The position numbers and the translations under genes are program-made. Below the pieces are notes generated by a model. It was not told the DNA's origin. It was given only the letters and a program-made list of their open reading frames with translations, and searched no databases. Source: an uncultured Pseudomonas sp. (GTDB lineage: Bacteria; Pseudomonadota; Gammaproteobacteria; Pseudomonadales; Pseudomonadaceae). From it: a stretch of DNA of 6,517 bases. Below, in pieces: positions 5,915 through 6,517 of this stretch (position 1 is the first letter of the stretch; every line of letters begins with the position of its first letter). The stretch is from assembly GCA_937863915.1 (NCBI GenBank), contig CALMID010000474.1, positions 1 to 6,517 on the forward strand, read 5' to 3'.

Positions 5915-6517
5915 TGAGCAACAAGGCATTCGTGGCCCTGATCGCTGGCGTGCTGCTGGCGATTGTCGGCTGGAACAGTTTTTACATCGTGGCGCAGACG
6001 GAAAAGGCTGTGCTGCTCAAGTTCGGTCGTATCGTCAAGGCTGATGTACCGCCAGGCCTGCATATCAAAATGCCGCTGGTCAACTCGGTGCGCAAGTTTG
6101 ACGGGCGCCTGCTGACGCTGGACTCGCCGACTCAGCGCCTGCTGACGCTGGAGAAGAAGGCCGTGATGGTCGATGCCTACGCCAAGTGGCGAGTGGCTGA
6201 CACCGGGCTGTTCTACACCGCGACCTCGGGCATGAAACAGATTGCCGACGATCGTCTGTCACAACGTCTGGTGGCGGCGCTGTCCAACCAGTTCGGCAAG
6301 CGTTCGCTGCATGACGTGGTGGCCGGTGAGCGCGATGCGCTGATGGGCGATATCACCGATTCGCTGAACAAGATGGCGAAGAAGGAGCTGGGTATCGAGG
6401 TTATCGATGTGCGGGTCAAGGCCATCGACCTGCCCAAGGAAGTCTATGCCAGCGTGTTCGAGCGCATGCGCTCGGAGCGTGAGCGAGAGGCTCGTGAGCA
6501 CCGTGCCAAGGGGCGTG
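5914..6517 (+). CDS. hflC: SPFH membrane protein HflC, FtsH-associated (partial, 5' end)
   Basis: The first 201 codons are present and the frame is open at the right edge. The usual HflC is about 290 residues or more, so roughly two thirds is visible. The product starts MSNKAFVALIAGVLLAIVGW, a short cytoplasmic end followed by one transmembrane helix (about 5-25). The SPFH domain comes next (QTEKAVLLKFGRIV 28-41, PPGLHIKMPLVNSVRKFD 46-63, EKKAVMVDAYAKWRVAD 80-96, and ELGIEVIDVRVKAIDLPKEV at about 158-177). The charged SEREREAREHRAKGR helix that begins the coiled-coil region is cut by the window end. It is the partner of HflK in the FtsH-surrounding complex. An 18-base direct repeat with a 30-base period encodes the two RLLTL[DE] segments. 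Confidence 0.96.
   Translation, partial: MSNKAFVALIAGVLLAIVGWNSFYIVAQTEKAVLLKFGRIVKADVPPGLHIKMPLVNSVRKFDGRLLTLDSPTQRLLTLEKKAVMVDAYAKWRVADTGLFYTATSGMKQIADDRLSQRLVAALSNQFGKRSLHDVVAGERDALMGDITDSLNKMAKKELGIEVIDVRVKAIDLPKEVYASVFERMRSEREREAREHRAKGR
6105..6152 (+). repeat. 18-base direct repeat in hflC, 30-base period
   Basis: GCGCCTGCTGACGCTGGA occurs identically at 6105-6122 and 6135-6152, 12 bases apart. Each copy encodes RLLTL followed by D or E. The spacing is a multiple of three, so recombination between the copies would remove or add exactly ten codons. Confidence 0.8.

Overview
The window is a GC-rich chromosomal segment that looks like Pseudomonas (sensu lato). The protein sequences (for example the MutL, MiaA, Hfq and HflX N-termini) closely resemble those I remember from Pseudomonas aeruginosa, but with enough differences that it is probably another species. 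I ran no search, so the species is left open. All genes are on the + strand, in the conserved gammaproteobacterial order amiB–mutL–miaA–hfq–hflX–hflK–hflC. This is the Pseudomonas version of the E. coli 'amiB-mutL-miaA-hfq-hflXKC' superoperon. Both ends are cut: only the last 47 codons of amiB (a LysM domain) and the first 201 codons of hflC are present.

Layout. 1-144 is the amiB 3' end. 141-2015 is mutL, which overlaps amiB by 4 bases (ATGA). 2039-3010 is miaA. 3011-3105 is the only clearly regulatory gap before hfq (3106-3363). hflX (3376-4677, TTG start) begins 12 bases after hfq. A 91-base gap (4678-4768) precedes hflK (4769-5914), which overlaps hflC (5914 to the window end) by one base. 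There is no gene-free stretch longer than 100 bases, and I see no mobile element, tRNA, rRNA or CRISPR array.

How the genes work together. The products share an operon rather than a pathway: cell-wall hydrolysis at division (AmiB), mismatch repair (MutL), tRNA A37 isopentenylation (MiaA), sRNA/mRNA chaperoning (Hfq), a ribosome-associated stress GTPase (HflX), and the HflK/HflC SPFH membrane complex that surrounds the FtsH protease. What unites them is stress physiology and translational control.

The most interesting part is regulatory, in about 140 bases at the miaA/hfq junction. A close match to the sigma-32 heat-shock promoter sits inside the last codons of miaA and uses that gene's only ATA codon. 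It is followed by an intrinsic-terminator-like hairpin with a U-run, a sharply AT-rich stretch with -10-like hexamers, an A-rich AAUAAUGA motif of the kind bound by the Hfq distal face, and a Shine-Dalgarno that can pair with the U/C-rich run just upstream. This suggests heat-inducible and possibly autoregulated hfq expression. I found no evidence of a novel multi-gene system; the genes themselves are ordinary housekeeping genes.
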